A stretch of DNA of 64,000 bases from Fimbriimonas planktonicus (GCA_965234685.1 OZ248539.1:62001-126000), one strand, 5' to 3'. Shown: positions 23,953 through 32,614, counted from the first letter of the stretch. A program made the numbers and translations. The notes: generated by a model not told the origin, from the sequence alone.

Positions 23953-25992
23953 GTGCCTGGGCACGGTACCCTCGCATCGAGACCGTTGAAACGATTTCCG
24001 CTATTTCAGGGCTTTGATCCGCGGATCAAGGCGGATCTTCAGCCGCATCGGCGGACCATTGCTATTGGGTTGGCTTGTGTTCTGGTGACTTCGCTGCTCG
24101 ACGGACTCACGATTCCGCTGATCGAGCGGTCGTTTTCGAGCATTCAGGAAGCGGCGCCAAGGGCTTTGAGTGAGGAGGCGCTTCTCACCAAGCGGCGGGA
24201 GGAGCTTCGCGCGCGGGCTCGAGATCTGGCGGGATTGTTGGGGAAGAAGGAAGAGGAAACGCTCGTGGTCCTGATGGAAGACGACGTTTTTCAGCGCGAC
24301 ACGAGCAAGCGTACTTTGCCGGCTCGTCTCGCGGCCCGACTCCAGGTTCCAGAAGAAAGAGCAACCGAGGCCGCGAATGCGACCGCCAACAAAATTCAGG
24401 GCAACGCCGATGCAGTGCAGCGGCTTGGGCTGTATTCGTTCCTTGTCATCCTAGTTTTTGCGCTGAAGTATTGGTTCACGCGCGGGCAGGCGTTCTACAT
24501 GAGCAAGGCCGGGGCGGCTTTGGCGGCGGATGTTCGAAAGAAGCTGTTTGCGAAAATTCAGCGACTTCCGGTCAGCTTCTTTACCGACAAGCGGGCGGGT
24601 GCGATTCAGAGCGTGCTAACGAACGATGTTTCGGTCTACCAAAACTCGGTGAACATCATTCGCGACAGCATCGATGCGCCGATTCGGGCGACGATTGCTT
24701 TTTGCTTCATCCTTTATTACCAGTGGCAGCTGGCAGCGGTGGCGGCGCTTTTCATCCCGATCATGGCGTTCGTGATCCAGAAGAACGGGCGGAAGGTCAA
24801 GGCAGCGCAAGGTCAGGCGCAGGATGATCTGGCCGAGGTTGCGGCGATGTCGACGGAAGCGCTAGCCGGGCACCGAGTTGTGAAGGCGTTTGCGGCCGAA
24901 TCGAGCGTGCTTGCGAGTTTTAGTGCGCTAACAGATCGGAGTCTCGGCAGTCAGCTTCACGCGGCGAGAACAACGGCGGCGCTTCGGCCGTTGGTGGAGT
25001 TGCTCGGAGCGGGCGCGCTTGCGGCGGTTTTGTATCTGTGCGGTTGGCTCAGCTATCTTGGGCTGCTTCAACTCGGGCAGATTGCGGCGCTCATCTTCGC
25101 GCTTGACCGGATCAATCAGGGCTTCCGGAGTCTTGGGAATGTGGCCAACACCTACAGCCAAGTAACGGCCGCGAGCGACCGGATGCACCGGGAAGTGCTT
25201 GATGTGCCGGAACCGTCGGATGCAGAGGGTTCTAAGTTAATCCTGCCTTCGATTCAAGGGGCGATTGCTTTCGAGAATGTCACGTTCCGCTATCCGGACG
25301 GCACGCTCGCGCTGAACAACGTTACTTTTGAGATTCCGACGGGCACCTCGCTTGCTTTGGTCGGACCTAGCGGAGCGGGCAAGAGCACGATTACTGACCT
25401 TTTACTTCGATTCTATGAACCAAGTGAAGGGCGGATCACGCTGGACGGCACGGATATATCCGAGCTCGACCCGAAGTGGCTTCGCGAACAGTTTGGAGTC
25501 GTTCCGCAGCACACGTTCTTGTTCGCAGGCACGATTTCTGAAAACGTTCGGCTTGGCGCGCAGGCGGCATCAGATGAGGATGTGACTTGGGCATTGGAGC
25601 AAGCGCACGCGGCGGAGTTTTCGCGAGAGTTGGCGGCGCGGCCAACGAGTGAGCTTGGCGAATCTGGCGTTCGCCTGAGCGGTGGCCAACGGCAGCGAGT
25701 CGCGATTGCGCGGGCCATTGTGCGGAAGCCGCGCGTTTTGATTCTTGACGAAGCCACCAGCGCGTTAGATGCCGAGAGCGAAAAGGCAGTCACGGAAGCG
25801 TTGTATGAAGTGATGCAGGATCGGACGACCTTGCTGGTCGCGCACCGGTTGACGACCGCTGCCCGGGCAGATCGGATATTGGTGCTTCGGGCAGGAGAAG
25901 TGGTTGAAACCGGTTCGCACACGGAACTCATGGCGCGCGGTGGGTTCTACAACGCGCTGTTCCAGGCCTTTAGCGGAGGCACGCTCGCTTGA
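23953..25992 (+). CDS. ABC exporter, fused membrane and ATPase domains (MsbA-like)
   Basis: 679 residues. An ABC type-1 exporter half-transporter: helix 1 at about 37-58, then an unusual charged, coiled-coil-like insertion of about 90 residues (about 70-155) before helix 2, then four more helices. The NBD has Walker A GPSGAGKST (about 474), the Q-loop VVPQHTF, signature LSGGQRQRV (about 574) and Walker B VLILDEATSALD. It probably homodimerises to export a lipid or glycolipid; MsbA-like flipping of lipid A would fit the Lpt genes, but this is inference. GTG start; the downstream ATPase overlaps by TTGA. Confidence 0.88.
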   Translation: MPGHGTLASRPLKRFPLFQGFDPRIKADLQPHRRTIAIGLACVLVTSLLDGLTIPLIERSFSSIQEAAPRALSEEALLTKRREELRARARDLAGLLGKKEEETLVVLMEDDVFQRDTSKRTLPARLAARLQVPEERATEAANATANKIQGNADAVQRLGLYSFLVILVFALKYWFTRGQAFYMSKAGAALAADVRKKLFAKIQRLPVSFFTDKRAGAIQSVLTNDVSVYQNSVNIIRDSIDAPIRATIAFCFILYYQWQLAAVAALFIPIMAFVIQKNGRKVKAAQGQAQDDLAEVAAMSTEALAGHRVVKAFAAESSVLASFSALTDRSLGSQLHAARTTAALRPLVELLGAGALAAVLYLCGWLSYLGLLQLGQIAALIFALDRINQGFRSLGNVANTYSQVTAASDRMHREVLDVPEPSDAEGSKLILPSIQGAIAFENVTFRYPDGTLALNNVTFEIPTGTSLALVGPSGAGKSTITDLLLRFYEPSEGRITLDGTDISELDPKWLREQFGVVPQHTFLFAGTISENVRLGAQAASDEDVTWALEQAHAAEFSRELAARPTSELGESGVRLSGGQRQRVAIARAIVRKPRVLILDEATSALDAESEKAVTEALYEVMQDRTTLLVAHRLTTAARADRILVLRAGEVVETGSHTELMARGGFYNALFQAFSGGTLA

Positions 25993-26753
25993 CGCCGCTG
26001 TTGAAGGTCGAAGGTCTAAGCGCGGGTTACCGCGACAAAGTCGTGCTACGGGACATCTCCTTCGAGGTCTTTCCCGGTGAGAGTCTGGCGCTGATCGGGC
26101 CGAACGGGAGCGGGAAATCGACCCTGCTGAACTCAATCTGCGGTGGAGTCAAGCCAACGGCGGGCGAAATAACCCTCCAAGGGAAGTCGTTGCAAAGCCA
26201 AAAGTCGGATGAAATCGCGCGGCAAATCGCGTTCGTGCCGCAGGATGAGACCCCGCCGTTTGCGTTCACCGTTCAAGAAGTCGTGAGCATGGGCCGGATG
26301 GTTCGGGGGAACGGGCTCTTTGAATCAGATGCGGACCGGGAAACGGTCGTGCGGGCGATGGAGATTGCAGACTGCATCCACGTTGCCGGGCGGCGAATGT
26401 CGGAGGTCAGCGGCGGAGAACGGCAGAGGGCGTTGGTCGCGCGGGCAATCGCTCAGGAATCGGATCTGTTGCTACTGGACGAACCTACTAGCCACTTGGA
26501 TATTGCGCACCAGCTTGGTGTTGCAGACTTGGTGGCCCGGCATGTGGCCGACGGTGGCGCCGCGATTTCCGCGATTCATGACTTGAATCTGGTTTCCAGA
26601 ATGGCGAGTCGCTGTATTTTGATCTCGCGGGGTCAGATTGCGAAAGCTGGCTCGGTTGAGGAAGTTCTTGCCAGCCCGGAACTTGACCAAGTGTTCTCGG
26701 TCAAGTTCCGGCGTGTTGAGCTAGATGGTGCGATGCACCTCATCGCCCACTGA
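25989..26753 (+). CDS. ABC transporter ATP-binding protein (FecE/BtuD type)
   Basis: 254 residues, TTG start overlapping the exporter. Walker A GPNGSGKST, Q-loop FVPQDE, signature VSGGERQRA, Walker B LLLLDEPTSHLD, H-loop IHDLNL. The closest familiar pattern is the ATPase of iron-siderophore/cobalamin/haem importers (FecE, BtuD, HmuV). No FecCD-type permease or binding protein is in the window, so partners must be elsewhere, or it acts with another membrane component. Its translational coupling to an exporter with its own NBD is unusual. Confidence 0.85.
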   Translation: MTPLLKVEGLSAGYRDKVVLRDISFEVFPGESLALIGPNGSGKSTLLNSICGGVKPTAGEITLQGKSLQSQKSDEIARQIAFVPQDETPPFAFTVQEVVSMGRMVRGNGLFESDADRETVVRAMEIADCIHVAGRRMSEVSGGERQRALVARAIAQESDLLLLDEPTSHLDIAHQLGVADLVARHVADGGAAISAIHDLNLVSRMASRCILISRGQIAKAGSVEEVLASPELDQVFSVKFRRVELDGAMHLIAH

Positions 26754-26759
26754 GCGAGC

Positions 26760-27170
26760 TTAGTTTGGCTTCCGGGTCTTGTCGGTGTACCACTGCGTGG
26801 AGATCGAAGAATCGCTAGGCACGGGCTTTGCCATGGTTTGCTTTGGCGTAGCCATGAGCGGAAGACCCGAGGTTGCTGGGTTCATTTTTCGCTCGATGTT
26901 CTTCTTCTTTTCTTCGGCTTCGGCTAGGAAGGTTTCCTTTTCCTTTTCCTTATCCTTAGGCTTTTCGTCGGCGATGGCCGCGCTGACGAGGTTATTCGTG
27001 GTTTTGCCAATAGATTCCGCGGTGGTGGTGCTTTCCGTTGGGGCAGCGGCGGTTGGCTTTGGCGCGAGGCTATCGAGCAGACCGCTTTGGTACGCGTTAA
27101 AGCCAAAGGCCATGGCGAGGATGAGCACCAAGCTGATGATCAGGCCGGTTGGTTTAGATTGTTTCTTCAT
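26760..27170 (-). CDS. Single-pass membrane protein with charged low-complexity tail
   Basis: 136 residues. A basic start MKKQSKPTG and one membrane helix (about 9-31, LIISLVLILAMAFGFNAYQSG) are followed by a Thr/Ala/Pro-rich linker and a very Lys/Glu-rich stretch (about 70-95, KPKDKEKEKETFLAEAEEKKKN), likely a charged helix. No domain recognised. Convergent with the FecE-like gene and divergent to the GT4 operon. Confidence 0.55.
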   Translation of the reverse strand: MKKQSKPTGLIISLVLILAMAFGFNAYQSGLLDSLAPKPTAAAPTESTTTAESIGKTTNNLVSAAIADEKPKDKEKEKETFLAEAEEKKKNIERKMNPATSGLPLMATPKQTMAKPVPSDSSISTQWYTDKTRKPN

Positions 27171-27224
27171 GAGTTCAGGTCCAGAGAGCGCACAATAAAG
27201 CTACGTACTATTGTGAACCACTCA

Positions 27225-28331
27225 ATGGCCAAAGAGATTCCCAGAACCCGAATTGCCTTGGATGCTTCTTTGGCGTACGGAACCTCAACGGGAGACAGCA
27301 CCTACTGGAGCGGGCTCATTGAAGGGCTTTCTCAGCTGTCGTTGGACCTTGAGATTTGCTTTGTGAGCCCGATTGCCGAGCCGCCGGAGTTTCCGGCATC
27401 CAGCCATCTACGGTGGGTTCACGCTCCAGCAGGCTCGTCCCGATGGTGGAACCTGGTGACGTTTCCGCAGACGGTGCGAAAACTTGAGGCGAGCATCGCG
27501 CACACGCAATACAGCATTAGCCCGCTGATGCGAACTCCTGCCATCACGACGGTGCACGATGTCAGCTTCTTCATCGGCCCGCAGTGGTTTTCCGCGAAGA
27601 ACCGCAACTTGCTTCAGTTGGGCGTCCGGTCGGCTTGTCGAAGGGCAAAGCGAGTGATGACGGTCTCGGAGACGAGTCGGTCAGAAATCGAGCAATACAT
27701 TCCTGCGGCGAAGGGGAAGGTGCGCGCGGTGTACAACGCGACGCCGAGCTGGATCCAGGCGATGGATCGGGAGACGGCTCGGATGCAGGTGCAGTCCGAG
27801 TTTGGCGTCATGGAGCCCTATGTGCTGACGGTAGGCACGCGCTGGGAGCGGAAGAACATGGATCTGGCTATTCGGGCTATGTCTGGACTTCGGTCGGAGT
27901 TGCCGCATCGCCTCTTGGTGACCGGGAAAAAGGGAGCCAGCCGAGATGGGTACGGCGAGCGGGGAATCGCGACCGGGTACGTGTCGAATCGGTCTCTGTC
28001 CGCGCTGTATTCCGCGGCGGAGTTATATCTGGCACCGAGCTTTCACGAAGGGTTTGGCATTCCCGTTCTAGAAGCATTTCGTTGCGGCTGTCCGGTGCTT
28101 AGCAGCATGGGCGGGGCGTTGCCGGAAGTTGTGGCCAACGAGGAGGCGATCATCCGCTCCTGGGAAACGCGGGACTGGACGGCAAAAATTGAGCAGGTGC
28201 TATCCGACCCGAGTAAGCTCAAGCGAATGTCTGAGCAGGGTCGCGCGCGAGAACGCGATTTTAGCTGGACCTCTACCGCAGAGAAGACGTTGGCAGTTTA
28301 TGCCGAGGTGCTTCAGGAGACCAAGAAATGA
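27225..28331 (+). CDS. Glycosyltransferase family 4
   Basis: 368 residues from ATG 27225; GTG 27213 is an alternative. GT-B fold: the donor-side domain shows VLTVGTRWERKNMDLAIRAM, the conserved LYLAPSFHEGFGIPVLEAFRCGCPVLSS (E-x7-E motif: E in HEGFG and in LEAF) and GALPEVV. It transfers a sugar from an activated donor to a glycan or lipid acceptor in the cytosol. First gene of a five-gene run with 4-base overlaps. It could act on cell-surface glycan, but the co-transcribed genes are metabolic. Confidence 0.9.
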   Translation: MAKEIPRTRIALDASLAYGTSTGDSTYWSGLIEGLSQLSLDLEICFVSPIAEPPEFPASSHLRWVHAPAGSSRWWNLVTFPQTVRKLEASIAHTQYSISPLMRTPAITTVHDVSFFIGPQWFSAKNRNLLQLGVRSACRRAKRVMTVSETSRSEIEQYIPAAKGKVRAVYNATPSWIQAMDRETARMQVQSEFGVMEPYVLTVGTRWERKNMDLAIRAMSGLRSELPHRLLVTGKKGASRDGYGERGIATGYVSNRSLSALYSAAELYLAPSFHEGFGIPVLEAFRCGCPVLSSMGGALPEVVANEEAIIRSWETRDWTAKIEQVLSDPSKLKRMSEQGRARERDFSWTSTAEKTLAVYAEVLQETKK

Positions 28332-28528
28332 TTTCGGATCGAGTCCTTGCCCTACTTGCAAACCCCCTAGAGCCGGACCGTCCGGCCTTGCGACTTGAAG
28401 GCAACTACCTGATTTGCACCAAGACAGGGGTTGGATTCCCGATCATCGACGACATTCCCCGCTTGTTGCCCGAAAATGTGATCCCCGCCGAAGAAATGAA
28501 AACACGACTGTTGGAGCAAAAATCATGA
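28328..28528 (+). CDS. Trm112-like small protein
   Basis: 66 residues, ATGA overlaps on both sides. The pattern LLANPLEPDRPALRLEGNYLICTKTGVGFPIIDDIPRLLPE matches the Trm112/YcaR family (LxCPxC...L.......LxC....AYPIxDGIPxLL), but the first zinc-type cysteine pair is absent (NPLEP instead of CPxCK); one Cys remains. Bacterial members are small companions of methyltransferases or of LpxK. Here it sits between a glycosyltransferase and aroQ. Confidence 0.8.
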   Translation: MISDRVLALLANPLEPDRPALRLEGNYLICTKTGVGFPIIDDIPRLLPENVIPAEEMKTRLLEQKS

Positions 28529-28977
28529 GTAGTCCGATGAAAGTCCTGGTTCTGCACGGACCAAACCTGAACATGACGGGCTTTCGCGAGCCGGATATTT
28601 ACGGCAAAAAGCCGCTGGAAGAGATCGATAACGAAATTCGCGCTGCGGCGAAAGGGCTGAACATCGAAGTCCGAATCCTTCAATCGAACTCGGAGGGCAT
28701 TCTGATCGACACGATTCAGGAGCACCGAAAGTGGGCGGAGGCGATTGTTATCAATCCCGGCGGTCTCACGCACTACAGCATTTCGTTGCGAGACGCGCTT
28801 GCAAGCGTTCGCCTTCCGGTGGTCGAAGTTCACCTCAGCAACGTTCACTCGCGGGAAGAATTCCGACGGATCTCGGTCATCTCGCCGGTAGCGGTTGGGC
28901 AGATTGTCGGCTTCGGCGCGTTTAGCTACGAGCTCGCACTTCATGCGCTTTTGAACCTACGTAAGGAAATCGTTTGA
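28525..28977 (+). CDS. aroQ: 3-dehydroquinate dehydratase, type II
   Basis: 150 residues from the ATG that overlaps the Trm112-like stop. It performs the third step of the shikimate pathway. Motifs: VLHGPNLNMTGFREPDIYG (with the catalytic Tyr), QSNSEGILIDTIQ, NPGGLTHYSISLRDAL (catalytic His) and EVHLSNVHSREEFRR. Variations such as GGLTHYS for the usual GAYTHTS are mild. The familiar neighbour order aroQ-pepP-efp/accB starts here, but efp does not follow. Confidence 0.94.
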   Translation: MSSPMKVLVLHGPNLNMTGFREPDIYGKKPLEEIDNEIRAAAKGLNIEVRILQSNSEGILIDTIQEHRKWAEAIVINPGGLTHYSISLRDALASVRLPVVEVHLSNVHSREEFRRISVISPVAVGQIVGFGAFSYELALHALLNLRKEIV

Positions 28978-30050
28978 TGAGCAACCTAGAAAAAATTCGT
29001 GCTCGAATCCCGGAAGGGGTCGATGCTCTTTTGGTCACCGAGATCGTCAACGTCGGTTGGCTCACCGGGTTCTCCGGTTCGGCGGGCAAGGCGATCGTAA
29101 CGCGGGAAGATGCCCGATTTATCACCGATAGTCGCTACACCTTGCAGGCCAATGAGCAGGTCAGCTCGATGCCGGTGTTCAGTTTTCAGTCCCCGGTCTT
29201 GGATTCTGATTTTGTGCTTGAGAACCTCAAGGAACTCGGCGTGAAGTCGCTGGCCCTGGATCCAACGGTGATCACCTTTGACGCGTGGCAAGAGTACGAG
29301 CAGAAATGGAGCGGAATCCAAATCTGGCCATCGAAGGGCGCCTTCGCCGGACTGCGGATGATCAAGTCTGCGGATGAAATTGAGAAGCTTGAAGCGGCGT
29401 GCAACCTTGCCGACGCTTGCTTCGATCATGTTCTTCGCCTGATTCAGCCTGGTGTTGCGGAACTTGATATCTCAATTGAGATTGAATTCTTCTTCAAGCG
29501 ACAAGGTGCAGGAATCGCGTTCGATCCGATCGTGGTCAGCGGTGAGCGGAGCGCACGTCCGCACGGAGTTCCGAGCGAGAAGAAGTTGGAGATCGGCGAC
29601 TTTGTCACCATGGACTTTGGAGCGAGTCTGAACGGCTATAACTCGGACATCACTCGAACCGTCGTTGTGGGCGAGGCTTCAGATCGGCACCGCGAGCATT
29701 ATGCAGCGGTGTTGGAGTCTCAGGTTGCGGTGCTTGAGCAAATGAAGGCTGGCATGACGGGTGCTCAGGTTGATGCCATTGCCCGGGACATTCTCACCCA
29801 GCACGAACTTGGCAAGTTCTTTGGCCACGGATTGGGCCATGGGCTCGGTCGCTTGGTCCATGACACGGGTCGCTTGTCTCCGACTAGCACAGATGTCATC
29901 GAGGTCGGGCAGGTTTGGACGATCGAGCCGGGAGCATACGTGCCGGGATTCGGTGGCGTCCGGATCGAAGATGACGTGGTAGTTGAGGAGAACGGAGTGC
30001 GGCGATTGACCCACTCGACGAAGGAACTGCTCGTTTTGCCTAACGTATGA
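28977..30050 (+). CDS. Xaa-Pro aminopeptidase, M24B
   Basis: 357 residues; the ATG shares one base with the aroQ stop (TGATGA), with an in-frame TTG three bases earlier. N-terminal creatinase-like domain (1-125), then the pita-bread fold with metal ligands: Asp pair in MDFGASLNGYNSDITRT, His in FGHGLGHGLGRLVHD, Glu in WTIEPGAYVPG and Glu in GVRIEDDVVV. It removes N-terminal residues before proline. Overlaps the next gene by 4 bases. Confidence 0.94.
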   Translation: MSNLEKIRARIPEGVDALLVTEIVNVGWLTGFSGSAGKAIVTREDARFITDSRYTLQANEQVSSMPVFSFQSPVLDSDFVLENLKELGVKSLALDPTVITFDAWQEYEQKWSGIQIWPSKGAFAGLRMIKSADEIEKLEAACNLADACFDHVLRLIQPGVAELDISIEIEFFFKRQGAGIAFDPIVVSGERSARPHGVPSEKKLEIGDFVTMDFGASLNGYNSDITRTVVVGEASDRHREHYAAVLESQVAVLEQMKAGMTGAQVDAIARDILTQHELGKFFGHGLGHGLGRLVHDTGRLSPTSTDVIEVGQVWTIEPGAYVPGFGGVRIEDDVVVEENGVRRLTHSTKELLVLPNV

Positions 30051-30892
30051 ATGCCGTCCAATCGAGAGTTGATCGGGTTGCGCTGAGCCAGGTTCGCCTT
30101 TGCGGACGGGGCTTGGCTATGACCCTGTCGCTCGCGGCCGGACAGCGGCTGGCCGTCGTGGGGCCAGGAGCATCGGGCAAGTCTCGGTTGCTGCGGGCAA
30201 TCGCGGGACAGGATCGACTGGAAGAAGGGAGCGTTCACTCCGAAGGTGAGGTGTTCTTTCTGGAACCCGGCACACTCTCCCCGAGGAGCAAGCCGCAAAC
30301 GATTGCGAAGCGGACTCAAGAGAATTCAGCGTCGCAGTCCACGGAACTCCTCGTCGCAACACGGCTCTGGGATGTTCGGGCACATTCGGTTTCTGACCTT
30401 TCGCCAAGCCAAGAAGCCGCGGCGGAGACGCTTGCCCTTCTCAGCTCAGCGGCAGATGTTCGGCTCTGGGATGGTCAGCTTGATGATCTGGACCCTTGGA
30501 CCTTTGATTCGGTTTGGGGACATTTAGAAAAGGGCAGCAGCGCGGGCGTTTGCGATGTAATTGCGACCCACCGGCCCGAAATCGTGGAGCTTTGCGATGC
30601 GGTGATCGTGCTCAGCGCACTTGAGGTGCGGTTTGCGGGGCGCGTGGAAGAGTTGCTGACGCGGGTCTCCGAAACAGAAATGATAGTGCGGACGGAGCAT
30701 CAAGGCGCGGTGCGGGCTTTGGTCTCGCCGTTCCAGGTTTCGGTCCAGCGGCACCCGGAAGGATTGCTGATCCGTGCGGCGGAGGGCCAAGCCCTGGCCG
30801 CACGCCTGTTGGCGGAAGGGTACGGCGACGTGGAGTGCATTGTTATGAAGCCGGCCTCGGTTGGTGCTGCGCTTCGAACTCTGATCGCCTAA
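30047..30892 (+). CDS. Degenerate ABC-type ATPase
   Basis: 281 residues. The Walker A is intact (VVGPGASGKSRLLRAIAG, about 39-56), but the rest of the NBD is worn: the expected LSGGQ is LSPSQEA, Walker B reads VRLWDGQLDDLD with Gly where the catalytic Glu should be, the Q-loop region is unrecognisable, while the H-loop survives in IATHRPE. The ~100-residue C-terminal part looks like the regulatory extension of some importer ATPases. It probably binds but does not hydrolyse ATP well. Last gene of the GT4-trm112-aroQ-pepP operon, overlapping the convergent gene by 4 bases. Confidence 0.7.
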   Translation: MNAVQSRVDRVALSQVRLCGRGLAMTLSLAAGQRLAVVGPGASGKSRLLRAIAGQDRLEEGSVHSEGEVFFLEPGTLSPRSKPQTIAKRTQENSASQSTELLVATRLWDVRAHSVSDLSPSQEAAAETLALLSSAADVRLWDGQLDDLDPWTFDSVWGHLEKGSSAGVCDVIATHRPEIVELCDAVIVLSALEVRFAGRVEELLTRVSETEMIVRTEHQGAVRALVSPFQVSVQRHPEGLLIRAAEGQALAARLLAEGYGDVECIVMKPASVGAALRTLIA

Positions 30893-31674
30893 GCAATTGT
30901 CCTTAGGTCTTCACTTCGTTTTGTAAATCCGCTGGCATCGAGGTACTCGAGAATCGGAATGATGTACTTTCGACTCGTGCCCAGGGCCTGACGCGCTTCG
31001 CTCGCGGTGAATTCCCGCTTTCCAAACGCCTCACGCATCGTTTGTTGAATCGCCTCGATTTGCTCTGGCGAGTAGTACATCTGCTCCGTGACCTCAATCG
31101 TTTGGTCCGCGAATGTGCCCAAGCGAAGGATTTCGGAGATGGCCGGAATCGGAACCACAAGCGCGCGGGCGATTTCTGCCGGGCTTAAGACGTTGACGGG
31201 ATTCTGCTTCACGAAAGGCATGGCCCGCGCGAGAAGATCGACTTGCCGTGGCGTGAGTTCTAGGGTCAAGTCGGTGAGTCGGATGTGAAGTAGATCGATT
31301 CGGAGCGCGCCTCGGCTTTCTAGCAGGCTGACGATGCGCTGCAGCGGCTTTCCGTGCCACGGCAAATCGACGGCTTTTGCGATGGCCTCGGCGTCAAAAT
31401 ACACGACGCGTAGGTCGGCGGATTGCTGGCGACGCAGTTCGTCCAAGAACCTTTCAGCGGCTTTGTCGAAAGTCTCGGGGACCATCCAGAATCCGGCAAA
31501 GCTATGAAGCCGACCCTCGGCGAGGAGGGCTTCAAAACTGCTGCCCAGGTCTTGGCTTGTTTTTTTGAGGGCATCGCAAACGTCGGCGGTAAACATGCCG
31601 AGGCGATGCTGTGCGATGGTGCGGTAGATCGATTCTTTTAGGTTTTGCGGTGCTGTCACCAAGTTCACGCTCAC
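30889..31674 (-). CDS. Orphan SelB C-terminal winged-helix-type protein
   Basis: About 261 residues if started at GTG 31674 (GTG 31668 or 31659 also possible); the longer frame to 31845 runs into the neighbour. The C-terminal part matches the tandem winged helices of selenocysteine elongation factor SelB: residues near LTPRQVDLLARAM, and especially EFTASEARQALGTSRKYIIPILEYLDASGFTKR, where SelB typically has (F/A)RDLLGTSRKYALPLLEYLD. No GTPase or EF-Tu-like domain is present in this gene or next to it. In SelB these wings bind SECIS RNA; alone, they may bind other RNA or DNA. Assignment of the fold is fairly firm, function is not. Confidence 0.7.
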   Translation of the reverse strand: MSVNLVTAPQNLKESIYRTIAQHRLGMFTADVCDALKKTSQDLGSSFEALLAEGRLHSFAGFWMVPETFDKAAERFLDELRRQQSADLRVVYFDAEAIAKAVDLPWHGKPLQRIVSLLESRGALRIDLLHIRLTDLTLELTPRQVDLLARAMPFVKQNPVNVLSPAEIARALVVPIPAISEILRLGTFADQTIEVTEQMYYSPEQIEAIQQTMREAFGKREFTASEARQALGTSRKYIIPILEYLDASGFTKRSEDLRTIA

Positions 31675-31688
31675 GGCCCCGTTGCCGT

Positions 31689-31772
31689 ACCTAGGTATTA
31701 CCCGATTGTAATATGTTTGGCCCCGGCGTGATGCATCCACACAGAACGAAGTGGGTGCCGACCTAGGTATTA
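31689..31772. repeat. Two 12-bp direct repeats ACCTAGGTATTA, 72 bp apart
   Basis: ACCTAGGTATTA occurs at 31689-31700 and at 31761-31772, each with the palindrome CCTAGG. The pair brackets the region upstream of the SelB-wing gene; the second copy contains the stop codon of the gene before it. They could be operator sites; no strong promoter was found between them. Confidence 0.5.
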
Positions 31773-32599
31773 AGTGGCCAGTCAACGCGGATGTCGGTGG
31801 TTCGGAATCGAACAGGTGCCAAAGTTTCGTAGTCGGCGTCACCAAACGCCGTCATCGTGCCCAGCTTTTGCTTTCCAGATGGCGAAAGGCGCTTTGGAAT
31901 GACCTGAAATGCTTTGATGTGTGAGCCGTACTCTTGAACAAGGCGGGCAAAGATGTCCCCAGGGACGTCGGTCACATCCAGCACGGTCGATCTGCGCAAC
32001 ACGCCACGCGATTCGAATTCGACTAACGTATTGAAAATGGCGGTAATGATGTCGTCCGGGCTGTCCCGATCAACCGCGATCCGGTCCTTTATGGCTAAAC
32101 CCTGGAGTTGGTCAAGTTGCCTTTGAACGGACTCATTTTGATTGCTTGCCACGTAGTTTGGCCGGCTACTTTCGGTATCGATGACGCGAACGCAGCGCAA
32201 GATTTGGCTCGTTTGAGTCAGCGCAGCTACGGTTTCGGTCGCGTATCGAGACAGGACGATTAGGCCGGTGATCTGATCATCGAGTCGCCGTGCTTTGATT
32301 TTCTTGAGCTCGCGATTTGTGAAGAAGATCGTTACAAGACACCAGACAGCGCCGAATGCAGCGCCGCGCGAAGACCGCACCCATCCTTCTTCTTGAAGCG
32401 CGAAGAACGGGTACATGCTCGTGAGGCAGTTCGTCATCACCGCGAAACCGAACGCAAACGAAAGCGTACTGATCAGGAACTTTCCGCTATTGATGCCTTC
32501 GTAAATTTCTTCTTGCGTCAGCCCGTTGCGGTCTTTTCTGAACCGGAAGATGCCCTTTAATTTTTGTTCAAGCGCGCGGCGACGTAGGTTTGCAAGCAT
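31763..32599 (-). CDS. Two-helix membrane protein with cytosolic domain, unknown
   Basis: 278 residues. Two membrane helices lie at about 37-66 and 78-96, the rest is cytosolic. The C-terminal domain is an alpha/beta pattern with a strand-loop STVLDVTDVPGDIFARL that loosely recalls the strand-D-x-T loop of Rossmann-like ligand-binding domains such as CARF, but without the usual G-G-x-K after it. I do not assign a family. It precedes the SelB-wing gene on the same strand and follows the asparaginase gene by 15 bases. Confidence 0.5.
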   Translation of the reverse strand: MLANLRRRALEQKLKGIFRFRKDRNGLTQEEIYEGINSGKFLISTLSFAFGFAVMTNCLTSMYPFFALQEEGWVRSSRGAAFGAVWCLVTIFFTNRELKKIKARRLDDQITGLIVLSRYATETVAALTQTSQILRCVRVIDTESSRPNYVASNQNESVQRQLDQLQGLAIKDRIAVDRDSPDDIITAIFNTLVEFESRGVLRRSTVLDVTDVPGDIFARLVQEYGSHIKAFQVIPKRLSPSGKQKLGTMTAFGDADYETLAPVRFRTTDIRVDWPLNT

Positions 32600-32614
32600 G
32601 GGAGCGATCCTGTC

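Noticed and set aside
31675..31845. N-terminal extension of the SelB-wing protein to 31845
   Set aside because: It overlaps the end of the upstream membrane-protein gene and reads through both direct repeats with no domain pattern.
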